The notes beneath the pieces were generated by a model. The model was not told where the DNA came from and searched no databases. It saw nothing but the letters and a program-made list of their open reading frames with translations. A program made the translations under genes and the position numbers. From Anaerolinea thermophila (GTDB lineage Bacteria; Chloroflexota; Anaerolineae; Anaerolineales; DRKV01), in the NCBI GenBank assembly GCA_020722405.1, contig DYKW01000117.1:1-5801 (forward strand): a stretch of 5,801 bases of DNA, read 5' to 3'. Of this stretch, positions 5,781 to 5,801 are shown in pieces. Position 1 is the stretch's first letter, and each line of letters begins with the position of its first letter.

Positions 5781-5801
5781 TGCTAGTTCCCTTTTCAGCT
5801 A

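Overview
The window is a piece of a bacterial chromosome with a GC-rich, conserved plus-strand block (326-4930), a less certain left edge (1-325) and a mobile-element tail (4931-5801). The long FGAM synthase with a PurS-like N-terminus, the GC-rich third codon positions and the type of REP-associated transposase fit Desulfobacterota (former Deltaproteobacteria). That assignment is an inference from gene style; there is no rRNA or other strong phylogenetic marker.

Bases 1-325 hold no securely identified gene. They contain a near-perfect 17/18-bp direct repeat, a weak minus-strand reading frame running off the left edge, an FNR/DNR-like dyad (111-124), a small palindrome (163-180), and a candidate promoter plus a good ribosome binding site ahead of purL.

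Bases 326-4930 form an apparent three-gene operon with overlapping junctions: purL (1001 aa, large-type FGAM synthase with two PurS-like modules fused in front and no glutaminase domain), an unrecognised 180-aa soluble protein overlapping purL by 29 bp, and an AI-2E (PerM/TqsA/YdiK-type) membrane protein overlapping the unknown gene by the classic ATGA. The overlaps suggest coupled translation. The job of the two genes after purL is not revealed by their sequence.

Bases 4931-5801 look like acquired DNA. A 204-aa RAYT (REP-associated HUH tyrosine transposase) keeps its HUH pair and a candidate catalytic tyrosine. The most interesting feature is that two copies of a 32-bp palindromic repeat (29/32 identical, exactly 240 bp apart, each hairpin opening with GTAG) lie inside this transposase gene. 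Both are read in the same frame as a GRGDxxxAPT decapeptide. These palindromes are plausible substrates of the enzyme they are embedded in. After the gene, a stretch with CRISPR-repeat-like character (5711-5749), a partial 18-bp direct repeat at 73-bp offset and a 16-bp AT-rich dyad run towards the right edge; no array can be demonstrated within the window.
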